Positions 47,601-58,045 of a stretch of 64,000 bases of DNA are shown here, one piece after another. How positions within the stretch are numbered: the first letter of the stretch is position 1; every line of letters starts with the position of its first letter. The translations under genes were made by a program, and so were the position numbers. Source of the stretch: Branchiostoma floridae (Eukaryota; Chordata; Leptocardii; Amphioxiformes; Branchiostomatidae); NCBI RefSeq assembly GCF_000003815.2, contig NC_049986.1, positions 20,735,611-20,799,610 of the forward strand, written 5' to 3'. Below the pieces are notes generated by a model. It was not told the DNA's origin. It ran no database searches and saw only the letters and a program-made list of their open reading frames with translations.

Positions 47601-50600
47601 CAATTCAGTAATTCAATGTTTAAAAGCTCATTTTTTCATGTGATTTTGTTTAACATCCAGGCTTTTTCCAAAACACGCACCGGGCAACTTTTTTCAGAAG
47701 CTTTCTTGTTTCCCTAGTTTAGTTGGGAGTTAATGGTTTTAAGAAATGCTGTATTTCAAAACATTGTCACCTTTATTTTTCCATAGAACCCGAAGCCAAA
47801 GGTCTCCTTGTGAAAGCCAAACGGAGCACCTTTAACTACACCCTGCCCACCATGACTCACAAGCCTCAACCTCAGGTGGGTAGGATAGCAATGAAGATTT
47901 GAATAATACTGTTTCAGGATATATGAAAATTCTTGTACACAAGTTACACAACCAAAATTGAGCTTACTTGCTGACGTTTCGATGTCTGTCAGACATCTTC
48001 CTCAGAGCTTCCAACTGGAGTTCTGCTTCTCGACGCTATATGTAGCTGATGTAGGTGGCACTTTTGCGGATTATTTTCGGAATACTGTTTCAGCCATGGT
48101 GGCAGTTATTGGACTGAATTGCACTGAAATGCAGCCATTGCACTGAAATGCTTGTGGTGATTCTATTTTTGCTGTTTTTACAACACTATGATTATGCATT
48201 TCCATTGCTTGACTGTCCCACAGATTGTTTCTACTGTAAACTGGAAACATCACAGAAAGCTTAGTTATTCTGCCAATCAATTCTAGTAACCTTGAAGAAG
48301 AGTTACTCAAAACGTCTGGAAGTAAATCTTCATTTTTTAATCCGATTGAAGAGATTGAATTGCCTTTAGATTATGTTTTGTGTCAAGGTTCTACATGTGG
48401 TTCTGTAGTCCATTTTTTGGTTCTATACCCATTGTTTGTACACAAAGGTTTTATTTGGCTGAGCATCAACAGGTTTATGGTACAGTCCCCAGGGTCCCAT
48501 TTCCTCAGGAGGGGCGTCATTTGGCCACCAATGAGCAGCCAAAAGTCATTGGTCTTAGGTTTGAATGGTTGCCAAAAGATCTTTGAGATGATTAAAAAAG
48601 AAATTGTAAGACCTTGGTGATCACTGAAAGGTCTTTGAAAGACTTTTGTATTTATTTAATCCAATTGAGATTGAATCGCCTTTAGATTATTTTTGAATGT
48701 TTTTGATTTTCAGGTTGTGATGATGAAAGACTTTGCAGACAGCCCAGGAGCCGGGTCCAGTGGGGAGGGGGAGAGACAGGATGGCAGGACTAAGGAGGAC
48801 TTGGAGAAGGTATTGTCTTTTCCTGGGATTTTCTCACAGATTTTCTATTGGCAGTTTTTGTACTGACCACATCACTGACCACATCACTGTCAGGGTTCGA
48901 ATTAACCGCTTGCGCACCCCCTCCGTGCAAGTAGTTTTCTCCGTTTACAAGTTGTTCAGAAAGTCAGGTTGCGCGCGGCGCAACTAGATTTTGGGGCTAA
49001 ACAAAACAATCCTTAAGTTACAGGACCTGAAATGCTGATGGCGCAAGTTGGTTTTTGATTCAGGTTGCCACCTGCGCAACCTGGCTGAAAAAAGTATTTC
49101 GAACAATGACTGTGGACTTAAAAGAACTGTAACAGTGTTTCCATGCTCTCTTTTCTTGTTACTGCAAAAAGAGCTAAAGGGAATTACAATCAATCTTTAA
49201 GTACTGTACGTGGCATCCGTCTTAACTTTCAGTGGAAGAATAGGTCATCAGTTCAATGGGTTCATTTGAGCATCAGTATCTGTATGTAGAATGTAGCAGG
49301 TATGACCATCTTTTGGAATAACACATCAACTTTGCAGGCATGCAGCAAGGCAGCAGTTGACTCTGAATGACTTGTCACAGCTAACCTTTGCATATCTTGC
49401 TGCAAATTTAAATTTAAAGCTTGTAACATGCATTGGCATAATACCGGTCATCCCATACATAAGCCTTATACCGGTCGATTAAAAATAGTGGAACTTAAAG
49501 AGATCTACACATGCAACAATAGTTATTTCTGAGGTATGCACACTTCAGACATCTAGGTGTCCAATACATAATTTACAAAGCATCGATAACAATGCATTCG
49601 AAGACAACAAGGCCAAAAGTTTTCAGGTCATTTTCGGGGCAGGCGAGCTCGTCGTGGGACAAACACACTGTCACATTCATCGACAGATTTGTAGATAATA
49701 ATCACATGTGCTCACGGCACAAGACGAGCATGATTCAACAGCAATCTTGAATTTCTTTTGGTGACCTACCACTCGTGTAAAAGTGTGAGGAACCGTTGCA
49801 TTATCGCCCGGATCTACGGCTGAATGGGTCAAATTGAACGTACGCCGCCATTTTCCCGCCATTTTTAATGCTACGGCCAGCAGTAAAGTTTTACGTCATA
49901 GCGGTTGTGATGGACCAAAATTAAATGAAAATTCTTGTCAGTATACGCCTATTTTCTCATGACTTTTTGTATGCTCATGCAGATTTTTGTTTTGTGCAAC
50001 TACGAACAGGAAAGAAAGGAACAACAGAGGATGTATAAAGGTACATAGCGGCAGTTAATTGTGCCGTGTTTCGTTCGGCCGGTATAGTGCACCCCATTCC
50101 AACCACGCGCCCGTTCTCCGTGCAATTCCGCGGTGTGTTCCAATTACGATATTATGTTTTTAGCAGGACCAGAGAGACAAAATAATTTACACAGAAGAAG
50201 TGGCAAAGGTAAGCTGTAACAGCAACATGTAACTGGAGAAAATGATGAGTTGATCATTTGCCAAATTAGCATTGCTTGAGAAATTGCAGTAAACCGACCG
50301 GTATTATGCCAATGGATGTTAATCTAATGAACTACTGTATTTGATGGCAACAAATTTCACTGAGCCTGAATTATAGTTGTAGGAAATTATGGATATTTGA
50401 ACTGTTTTATCACTTTCTCCTTCATCAGGAGTCGACATACCTGTTCCGTCCCGGGATGCTGCCCGCGTACCGTCAGATGTTCTACCAGCTGTGTGACCTC
50501 CACGACCCCAGAATTCAGGCGCTGGTTCACGAGAACGACGGGAAAGAGACAACCTGTATGGAGAAGGACGGCTGGTGTCTGCCAAACACGAAGGCCAAAC

Positions 50601-51191
50601 TACGAGACATTATCTCTGCAGAAGTCAGCAAGATATCCAAGATGAAACACAAAGGTTTGTTTGTTTGTTGTTTGTTTATGTTCTGTTTGGAGAAGGATGG
50701 CTGGTGCCTCCCCAACACGAAGGCAAAACTACGAGACATCATCTCTGCTGAAGTCAGCAAGATATCCAAAATGAAACACAAAGGTTCGTTTGTTTTGCTT
50801 TGAAAGGCATTAAAAGTCAGAGCTTGTTTCTATCAAGTTTTCTCATTCTTCCATCTTTATTTAATGTGCATATAGATCTAGTGCATTTCAATTATTTCAT
50901 TTAATCAAGAGTGTTCACTGTACTCAATATTTATTGAAACTATTGACAAATTTCCATTGATCATTTGCATAAAACAAAAACAATTTTATGTGTCTCTTTC
51001 CAGATAAGAAGGGGAGAGGAGTGAGATCAGGAGCTGGTCCTGATGTGAGGGGGGAGGAGGAGGAAGAAGACGATGATGACAATGATGAAGATGATGATGA
51101 TGACATGTCAGACTCTGAGGTTGATCCTGACCAGCAGGTCGCACAAGACAGCGACAATGAGATGGAAACAGAGATGCTGGAGTTCTTATAA
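41642..51191 (+). CDS. GTF3C5: GTF3C5, TFIIIC subunit 5
   Basis: Exons: 41642-41752, 43437-43584, 44624-44842, 45406-45604, 45993-46176, 46724-46931, 47787-47875, 48714-48809, 50429-50654, 51004-51191; all phases agree, total 1668 bases (555 residues, human 519). Family hallmarks: SLTCVEYPGRVKNVDKML, FRPGDPYCRPVYGDRF, FVPPATFSRIDTP, ARARRPHNAIFVNFEE, GPWRSLWVKFGYDPRKDP, MLPAYRQMFYQLCDL, DGWCLP, and the acidic tail ending NEMETEMLEF. It is part of the TFIIIC complex that binds tRNA-gene promoters and recruits TFIIIB for Pol III. Exon 3 adds a Pro/Thr repeat (ETPAPSTVTM). Start chosen at MAIPINMRS by length; an in-frame ATG at 41519 would add 41 residues. Exons 2, 4 and 9 each have partial tandem copies nearby, described separately. 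Confidence 0.94.
41815..42879. repeat. 372-base direct duplication in GTF3C5 intron 1
   Basis: 41815-42186 and 42508-42879 are offset by exactly 693 bases and differ at about four positions. The intervening 321 bases include a GC-rich stretch with GGTCTTGGCGGCC. It is either a recent tandem duplication or two haplotypes joined in assembly. A short open frame inside (MGIYMVKDPKVxWFDD...) is kept in both copies but has no recognised domain. Confidence 0.85.
43600..44270 (+). repeat. Array of GTF3C5 exon 2 3'-end copies
   Basis: Downstream of exon 2 its 3' part, donor and flanking intron recur about four times (ends near 43823, 43958, 44092 and 44264), with spacing of about 135-170 bases. The nearest copy (43725-43823) repeats GDPYCRPVYGDRFPTSSLLL with six synonymous changes and two changes near the end, and keeps a GTAAAA donor. 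Later copies keep only the Arg/Lys-rich tail (RRRRVKKNRRK) and GTAAAA/GTAATA donors; the last copy appears to have lost its donor. None has the normal acceptor. Confidence 0.8.
45087..45405 (+). repeat. Truncated copies of GTF3C5 exon 4
   Basis: The start of exon 4 (CCATGGCAGATTTCCAGTAC) recurs at 45092 and 45263, 171 and 143 bases apart. The first copy has lost the acceptor AG (CGCC replaces AGCC); the second keeps AAG before CCATGG but diverges after about 40 bases into a CA repeat. Both sit upstream of the complete exon at 45406. Confidence 0.8.
47457..47545 (+). mobile_element. tRNA-like SINE head
   Basis: A-box-like TGGCCTAGCGG and a perfect T-arm GTGGGTTCGAACCCCAC are present, but the acceptor stem does not pair. 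A pair of inverted CCCGGTGC segments (47336-47354) lies just before. It is a tRNA-derived repeat in GTF3C5 intron 6, not a functional tRNA. Confidence 0.6.
47973..48005 (-). ncRNA. Hammerhead-ribozyme-like core
   Basis: On the - strand: CTGAGGA, stem GATGTC/GACATC around TGACA, GAAA, CGTC. This matches the conserved order of a minimal hammerhead as reported in Penelope-like elements. It lies in GTF3C5 intron 7. Activity is not shown; stem III would be very short. Confidence 0.5.
48380..48640. repeat. Dispersed repeat shared with 51750-52020
   Basis: About 240 bases in GTF3C5 intron 7 (AAGGTTCTACATGTGGTTCT, GAGCATCAACAGGTTTAT, CCCCAGGGTCCCATTTCCTC) recur downstream of the gene with scattered changes and a small insertion. 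It is either a local duplication or an unclassified repeat family. Confidence 0.7.
49426..50320. mobile_element. DNA transposon-like element with perfect TIRs
   Basis: CATTGGCATAATACCGGTC at 49432-49450 is repeated as its exact inverse at 50296-50314, and with one mismatch the match extends to 49426/50320. The interior is about 840 bases, has no transposase frame, and repeats ATACCGGTC subterminally. It occupies much of GTF3C5 intron 8. Superfamily not assigned; no obvious target duplication. Confidence 0.8.
50685..50783 (+). repeat. In-frame copy of the 3' half of GTF3C5 exon 9
   Basis: Starts 129 bases after the matching part of exon 9 and keeps the same reading frame through the intervening 30 or so bases. 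Encodes EKDGWCLPNTKAKLRDIISA and the following EVSKISKMKHK identically; the eight base differences (GAC/GAT, TGT/TGC, CTG/CTC, CCA/CCC, GCC/GCA, ATT/ATC, GCA/GCT, AAG/AAA) are all synonymous. It ends with its own GTTCGT donor in the same phase. It could be an alternative longer exon or a haplotype assembly artefact. Confidence 0.85.
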
Positions 51192-52460
51192 AAACTCTTA
51201 TCTGTAAAAAGATATTTATTACATCGCTGATCATGAAGGATAGGCATCCATATACAAGAACCTACAAAACATGGAGCTTCCATCCATACAATGATTGTAC
51301 CAAAGGGTTGACACCAGTATTAAATCTCCACAAACCATGAAGTAACTGAGTCATATTTACTAGCATGTGAGTGCTGCATTAAGCTTCATGATAGATTTTA
51401 TCTGTAAAAGCACATGCCCAACTCAAGTACAATTTGTATAATGCTAGTTCACCTCTATGGCGTAACCTATATCGGTATCATTTTAGAACAGTATGTAGGG
51501 ATATCAAGTCAAGGGATGGTGGTTTCAAATTGTAATAGTTTCAACAAAATATTGCTGTTTAAAACCACAGCCTGTCAACTTGACATCCTTGAATTTTGTT
51601 TTTAAATACATATAGGTTACCCAGAAGATAAAGGTGAACTAGCCTTACATTTTTCCACTTATAATTTTCGTCAAATTCTTAGTCTCCAGAGGATTTCGTC
51701 CAAGACATCCAGTTTGTGTTACCTCTCCATCATCACTGACAGTTCATATGTGACAAGGTTCTACATGTGGTTCTGTACCCTTTGTTTGGTTCTGTAACCC
51801 ATTGTTTAGACACAAAGGTTTTATTTGGTTCCTCATTATTTATTTACACACATCACCTGTTGGGCTGAGCATCAACAGGTTTATTGCACAGTCCCCAGGG
51901 TCCCATTTCCTCAGGATGGGCGTCATTTGGACACCAATGAGCAAGTTAAAGTCATTGGTCTTAGGTTTGAACGTTGAAAGATCTTTGAAATGATTAAAAA
52001 AGCCATTGGAAGACATCTGAGATAAAAAGACAGAGGAAGACCTTGGTGATCATTGAAAGATGTTGTATATATTTGTTTATTGAGATTTACCACATTAGTT
52101 GACGGACTGTAAGGTTTGATCCACTCACATCTGGACACTTACTTTTTACCATAAATGTGTTTGGTTCTTGAAGGTGCTAGAGGTGTGTCTTTCTCAACCA
52201 TGGGACCTCCATATCACATCCTATATGAGGGATTACCCCAACCATACCTATATGTAGATACTCAGTTTCACCTGAGCGATGTCGTGTTAAGTGGCTTTAC
52301 CAAGGACATGCATATCACTTATTTCGAATCCAGGACCTCAGTCGCTGAAAGATCGAGAAAAGACCTTTGTAGTCATTGCGAGGTCGCCGAAAGACCCTTG
52401 TGATCATTTAAAAATCCTTTGGAGACCTTGGGGACCAATGGAAGACCTAGTAAAGATAAC
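51192..52460. other. GTF3C5 3' UTR and downstream repeats
   Basis: An ATTAAA hexamer lies near 51318. 51750-52020 is the dispersed repeat also found at 48380-48640. Beyond that I see no exon. Confidence 0.5.
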
Positions 52461-52462
52461 AT

Positions 52463-52735
52463 AAAGGGTCTAAAAAAATCTTACAACGTTTAAACAAATG
52501 TTTACATTAGCTCGTCTTTGTCTCATGGTGTTTTCTCATGTTTCCTTGTGTAACATCGTCTGTATAGTGTGACATCTGGAGACCAACAACCTCCGATTAT
52601 CGTAAGATATAAAGGTCTAGAAAAATCCAACAACGTTTAAACCAATGTTGACATTAGCTCGTCTTTGTCCCATGATGTTTTCTCATGTTTCCCGGTGTAA
52701 CATCGTCTGTAAAGTGTGACATCTGGGCAAAGACA
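52463..52735. repeat. Two-copy tandem repeat, about 146-base period
   Basis: TTAGCTCGTCTTTGTC, TTTTCTCATGTTTCC and TAACATCGTCTGTA occur in order at about 52507-52590 and 52653-52735. Non-coding. Confidence 0.75.
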
Positions 52736-52739
52736 GGGC

Positions 52740-53010
52740 GACATATGTGTGTTTGTTCCCCGCACGTGACCGCTGCTGGCCCGCCCGTAATGATGGCCGT
52801 ATAAGTACCCAGGACACGCGCCGTGCCGTTCCGCTCGAGCGAGCAAAACCCCGCACCACGAAATTAATTCATCGGCTTGTAGAGTAATCATGCTATTGAT
52901 GCCATCATGGCCCCGTGGCTGAGGAAAGGACGATCGGGCCCACCGGGGATTGGAGGCTGGGCGGGCGGCGGCGAAGGCGCTTTTGCCCGCAGGGGGGGTT
53001 GTTGGGCGGC
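52740..53010. promoter_or_regulatory. GC-rich patch with promoter/enhancer-like motifs
   Basis: A GC-rich island in an AT-rich desert. It contains CACGTG (near 52763), a TATA-like GTATAAGTA (near 52799), an AT-rich homeodomain-like block (AAATTAATTCATCGG and AGTAATCATGC) and GGGCGGGCGGCGG. No open frame of note is attached. A regulatory role is inference only. Confidence 0.3.
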
Positions 53011-53039
53011 CCGTAGTCTCCACGCAGACGTGTAAGCTG

Positions 53040-53215
53040 GATGAAAAAAGAATTTGGCCAAATAGGGACAAATACGTTGCCATGGGATTTCAGTCAGTCT
53101 TATACAGTCTATCCGACGCGCCGGCTCGACAGTTCACTCCTAGGCCTTGGCTTTTATTCCAAACTTGGCCAAAGTCCCCTATAACTATTCGACCAGGCCG
53201 GAGTCTGGTAGAGAC
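53040..53215. repeat. Dispersed repeat C, copy 1
   Basis: Shares TTGGCCAAATAGGGACAAAT, CCATGGGATTTCAGTCAGTC, CACTCCTAGGCC and TTGGCCAAAGTCCCCTAT with copies at 57476-57650 (direct) and about 54610-54785 (inverted). About 175 bases; unclassified. Confidence 0.7.
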
Positions 53216-53507
53216 TAGGCGACCGGGAGAATGGACCTGGTACATGCGGTGACGAGGACACCCAGGCCCGTCGGGAATTGTGGATCCACCCGGTAATGAG
53301 GCCCTGTGATCTCGCACGAGCAGCCCTCTCTCACAGGATTTCCCCTGGGCGGCGCCATTACCGTCACATGTCCCTGACATATGTCTCTGTCCTGTCATTA
53401 CCGTCATATGTCACTTGTCATATGGTCGCCTTGGATCTCATATAACGTCCTTGCTTGGCATAAAGCTAAAGCTTAAGTTGCCCATACATCAGTGAGATGC
53501 GTCAGGC

Positions 53508-53640
53508 CCGGCGCCCATCTCCGTTTCATAGCCCTGGGGCCACACATAGGTGCAAGCACTACAGCAGGGGGCTAGTCCGCTGGTAGTGTAGCTATAGTGT
53601 GTTTAGCTAGCTTCAAGTAGATGCTAAGACGGAAGATTGT
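53508..53640 (+). repeat. Dispersed repeat B
   Basis: CATCTCCGTTTCATAGCCCT, GGGGCCACACATA and CACTACAGCAGGGGG link it to 13763-13930 and 63860-64000. Confidence 0.55.
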
Positions 53641-54609
53641 GTATTGTCTTTTCCGTATTCTATATTAGATTGCTTTTAAACAAAACTTTTTATCACAACG
53701 GAAAGACGGAAAAGGTTATGGCTTTTCCCCCTAATGTTTGTTTGAATATTGACGTAACAGTTGGAAAAGTCTTCATGATGACAAATTTCAACAGGAGAGA
53801 TCGGTTGCGTACATTGTGCATAGTACATGTATAACTCACGAAAATGCATGACGTTTTTTTTGTGTGCATTTTTCTGATGATTTTTTCCCAAACAGATTCT
53901 AATAACGTGAAACCCATCTTTTGTTCTTGACAAGAAAAGAGGGTACTGGCCATGGTTGTAGACTTCACCGCAATTTTATTTAGACGACATGGCTGAAGGC
54001 CATGATCTATAGCATCTCTCTTTTATTTTGCAACAAGAATCCAAAGTTATAACCTCGTGCCGATGTTGACACACAAATACACGGACAGCTGTACAAGAAA
54101 AGCGCAACAACACAGAAATATCTACACCGGGACAAAAGACGACAAGAGAATTACAAAAAAACTTTATGGACAGACGTTCAGAACCCCCTGTTTATACAAC
54201 ATGTTCAAAATATTTTCCCGACTATTTACAAAACAACCAGAAAGCGAGCGCACTGTGACAACTCATATCGTCTTCTTTTGACCCAAATAGTTTTACACGA
54301 AGGCCATTCGATGTTAATTGAGGTCACGGGAAGTCGTCAATAATCATTTTAATGTCGAACAACATCTTGAGTCTTGTGCTCTTCAAGAACACGTTTTAAG
54401 AAGGCATGGTGTTTATTTTGGCGTTTGTGGAATAAATGTTAATGGGCGAAACAAAGACTCGTATTTGTACGTAAGGATTTGAAGAATGCCATGTATTAAT
54501 AGCCGCCATTCTTGTCAGTGGATCATGTTTACATAACCGTTGTGTACAATCATATCTAAGCTACATTATATGTAGGTATCTGCAGACTCATGTAACATGC
54601 ATTCTATCT

Positions 54610-54785
54610 TGGTCTTTGCCAGAATTCGGCCTGACCGAATAGTAATATGGGACTTAGCTAAGTTAGGAATAAAAGGAGGCCTAGGAGTGAACTGTCCGAC
54701 CGGCGGATAGCTGGATAGACTGCAAAAGACTGACTGAAATCCCATGGTAACTTATTTGTCCCTATTTGACCAATTTATTCTCTTT
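54610..54785. repeat. Dispersed repeat C, inverted copy
   Basis: Reverse-oriented relative to 53040-53215: GGCCTAGGAGTGAACTG, GACTGACTGAAATCCCATGG and TTTGTCCCTATTTGACCAA. Confidence 0.7.
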
Positions 54786-56560
54786 TCCACCCAGCTGACA
54801 CGTTTGCTTGGAGACTATTTCTGTCTGCTGAAGTGAATCTAAGTGCTAACAAGGACACCCCTGCTGTGCGGTATAACTATACTTGCGGAATTGTTTTACC
54901 AGAACAAAAGACATCCTCAGTCATGTACATCGCCATGCCCTCCCCAAGGCCAGTCCAATTTACAGTGTTTAAAAGGCAGCTGTAGGCAAGACCAAAAATA
55001 AACATGTCAACTTTACTAGCATCGCTTCACCGGCACAAAGGGACAGTAGAGACGATCTTCGAATTCGGAACAAAACTGGAGAAGATACCAGTGACCGTCA
55101 TTTTAGCGCTTTGAATTCTGAGAAACTCTGGAAAAGCACTGACATTCTTTTTTTATACATGTAGTATACTGTAGCAGATGTCGCTATGCTTCTATAGCTT
55201 TAAGATACAAATTAAGATATGATATAACAAATAGAGAAATGTCATAACTGTAGATGTGTCTCGACTCGAGTACAAAAATACACAGAAGTTGGCATTCATG
55301 TTTATGTAGGTAACATATTTTGTATGATGAAATTTCGAAGATCATTGATAATCAAGTGACCAACGCTTTGAAATCACATAGGCTATGAGGTGGCCGCTCC
55401 TTAAATGGGGCAAAAAATATGTGTAGTACAATGTGGAGCATTGTATCCGTAATTGGGTCTACAAAGGACATTATGTCTTATGCCTACAAAGAATATTAGG
55501 GACCCAGTGGATTTAGGTTTGACGTAAGAAACTTGCCACACTCCCTGTTAACTTGTCCGGAAAACCGGTTTCACAATTTATTTGTTTAACCAGAAGTGGG
55601 TACTCAGGTCAACGACCCGTTTTCAGGTAAACCTATTATTAAGACAACAAAGAACACAATGGGTAAACTGACTAGTGACATGACAGGTGACAGAAACATC
55701 CGTACCTACCTGTAGGTACTACTCATAATGTGATGCATTCTTGGATATTTCTCAAGTGTTAGTTCCTCATTTTAATCAATGCGTTGCTAGACTTAAAACA
55801 TACGTTATGTGCATACTAGCAAATCTATGCAACTAGACTAGCGCAAGTTAAACATAAAGGTTTAAGGTGCAGGTTATATAACTTTACTTAGGACATTTGC
55901 TACTGATGATCTGATCATTTTTCCTTTTGTACTAGGACAGATGAGTCGTCTGTCTACTACATGTTTAATCTGATATCAACCAGTGCTAACTCTGTCACAT
56001 CTAGATGCGCCTATGCCTGTCTGTAGCCAGATGTTGTAGCCTAGCCGCCACCAAGCCATACTACGGTGGTACGAGCAAGGATAGTAGAATTCGACAAAAA
56101 TCGGGAAATTGGCCAGGGGAGTCAGTCCACGCTATGGTTAATGTTCCCCATCCGGCCGGCCAACTCCTCTGGTAGCAAAACTCTCCTGGCAAATTATACC
56201 CCCCCAAAATGGCCATTCTGGTAGAAAGTATCTGTAGCCTGCGGGAAGAGCAGATTAGATCTAACAGGTTTCACCTGTAAGAGCGGAGTTGTTAGGATAA
56301 AGCCTGGCCCGGGGGCAACAACCTTTGTTGTTGTCACCACTTACGTGACCTCAGGTGAACTCCTGCTATGGTCTCTCATACTGAACATTTTCACAATGTT
56401 AGATTTTATTTTGCGACGGTTTGATAGTTTTACTTGATGTTTTCCTGAGTTCTCTCTGCGTCTCAGGGCGTGAAATGCTGGTTCTTGTTTATTTTAGTTT
56501 ATTTTTGTAGTTCAAAGAGAGATTAAAGATAGGTATGGTCATATATATTGCCTGAGGGGG
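54786..56560. other. Non-coding interval
   Basis: AT-rich sequence between repeat C and the 248-base array. I see no supported exon, RNA gene or repeat with a clear boundary. Confidence 0.4.
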
Positions 56561-56564
56561 TAGG

Positions 56565-57180
56565 GCAATTAAACAATAATGGCGTTAACAACAATCCTAC
56601 AATTAACACCACATGTCATATGAACATTATGCGCAATAGCTTACAGAGAGAATAGTATTTCGCGACGGCATGGAATTCGAAGTTTTAATTGATACTTTCA
56701 TTGTCTTAGAGTGTGAATATGTCAATTTCTGTCCATTTAAAAAAAAAGGTATATTCAAGGAATTAACAGAAAGGTATATTCAAGGATATCACCTAAAGCT
56801 TAAGGTATCGGACAATTAAACAATAATAGCCTTGACTACAATCCCACAATTAACACCACATGTCTCTATATGAACATTATGTGCAGTAACAAAAAGAGAG
56901 TAACGTGTAAGTATTTGTTTTGCGACAGCATGAAAGCTTTACTCTATACTTTCATGGGGTATTTGTGTGTCTTAGAGTATGAAATTGCGAATCCTGCTTT
57001 ATTCGTTAGTCTTAAGTGGAATCCACAGAACAGTATACATTCAAAGATATGACCTGAAGGGATAAGGCAATTAAACAAAAACAGCCCTGACTACAATCCC
57101 ACAATTAACACCACATGTCGATATACGAACAATGTGTGCAGTAACATACACAGAGTAGTATATGTTTCTTCAGATTAAGT
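56565..57180. repeat. Tandem array, about 250-base period, three copies
   Basis: The block CAATTAAACAATAATxGC, ACAATTAACACCACATGTC, then TATGAACATTATG starts near 56568, 56815 and 57068 (anchors at 56601, 56849 and 57103). Diverged relatives with AATTATCGCCACATGTTC occur near 57765 and 58228. Non-coding. Confidence 0.75.
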
Positions 57181-57475
57181 TTACTTTGTGATGACGTGTC
57201 ATTTGTACCAGGCGCATTTGTATCTTCCTAAATCCCAGTCCGGTCTAGAGCTGCGACACCTCATCGTGGTTAGCTGTTTGCTCTGAAATGGTCGAGCAGA
57301 CGTGTCAACTATCTTTTGCACACACAAAATCAGTTTATTTTCATTTCCCTTAGCGTTTTTCCTTTATTTTCCCTTGTCTATTTGTACTGGGTACTTGTGT
57401 TGTAAATAACTCATGCACAATCTGCCGTTAATCTCTAAAATTAGAGGCTTGGCAGTACGAAAGAAGAAGAAGAAG

Positions 57476-57650
57476 AATTTGGTCAAATAGGGACAAATAA
57501 GTTACCATGGGATCTCAGTCAGTCTTTTGTAGTCTTTCCGCCGGTCGGTCAGTTTACTCCTAGGCCAATTAACTCCTTCTAGGCTTTTATTCCTTACTTG
57601 GCCAAAGTCCCCTATTACGAGTACTATTCGGACAGGCGGGATTCTGGTAG
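57476..57650. repeat. Dispersed repeat C, copy 2
   Basis: Same orientation as 53040-53215: AATTTGGTCAAATAGGGACA, CCATGGGATCTCAGTCAGTC, TTACTCCTAGGCC, TTGGCCAAAGTCCCCTAT. Confidence 0.7.
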
Positions 57651-57869
57651 GACTAGCTAAAAAAAGGATTGAAGGGAAAGGTACAGTCATAATCATGATC
57701 CGGGGCGACAGAACAGTGAAACAATCATCGTTAGACAAATGTCACATCGACTTCTGCACCGCAATTATCGCCACATGTTCTTGTTTGAGGTCAACTGTAA
57801 GAGCGTAGAGAACATTTTCTAAAAAGATACACTTTAAGATTGGAATCCAAAATGAAAATTGTATGCAGT

Positions 57870-58045
57870 TCTTTTGCATTCATAGTTAGGGTATAAAAGA
57901 CCCGTTTCTCCCAGATCACTTCAGTGTCACTGACGAAAGATAGTGGATGCTATCTGAAACGTCTGTCTGTTTCCAAAATCATATCCAGTTGCTCTCTTTG
58001 GCGTATCTTATTACCTGGATGTCTAACCTTCATCGATGATTTCAA
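57870..58045 (+). mobile_element. Penelope-like remnant with hammerhead-like core
   Basis: CTGACGA at 57930-57936, perfect stem AGATAG/CTATCT, GAAA and CGTC ending at 57963; then CATATCCAGTTGCT and ACCTGGATGTCTAACCTTCA. Co-linear with the copy at 40920-41062, but stem II differs in sequence and still pairs. Confidence 0.65.

Noticed and set aside
48890-49110. hAT-like element with GGTTCGAA ends in GTF3C5 intron 8
   Set aside because: The terminal repeats are weak and I could not find a matching 8-base target duplication.
50164-50208. Possible 15-codon GTF3C5 exon
   Set aside because: It lies within a transposon-like element, and exon 8 joins exon 9 in phase with good family agreement without it. 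Kept only as a possible exonisation.
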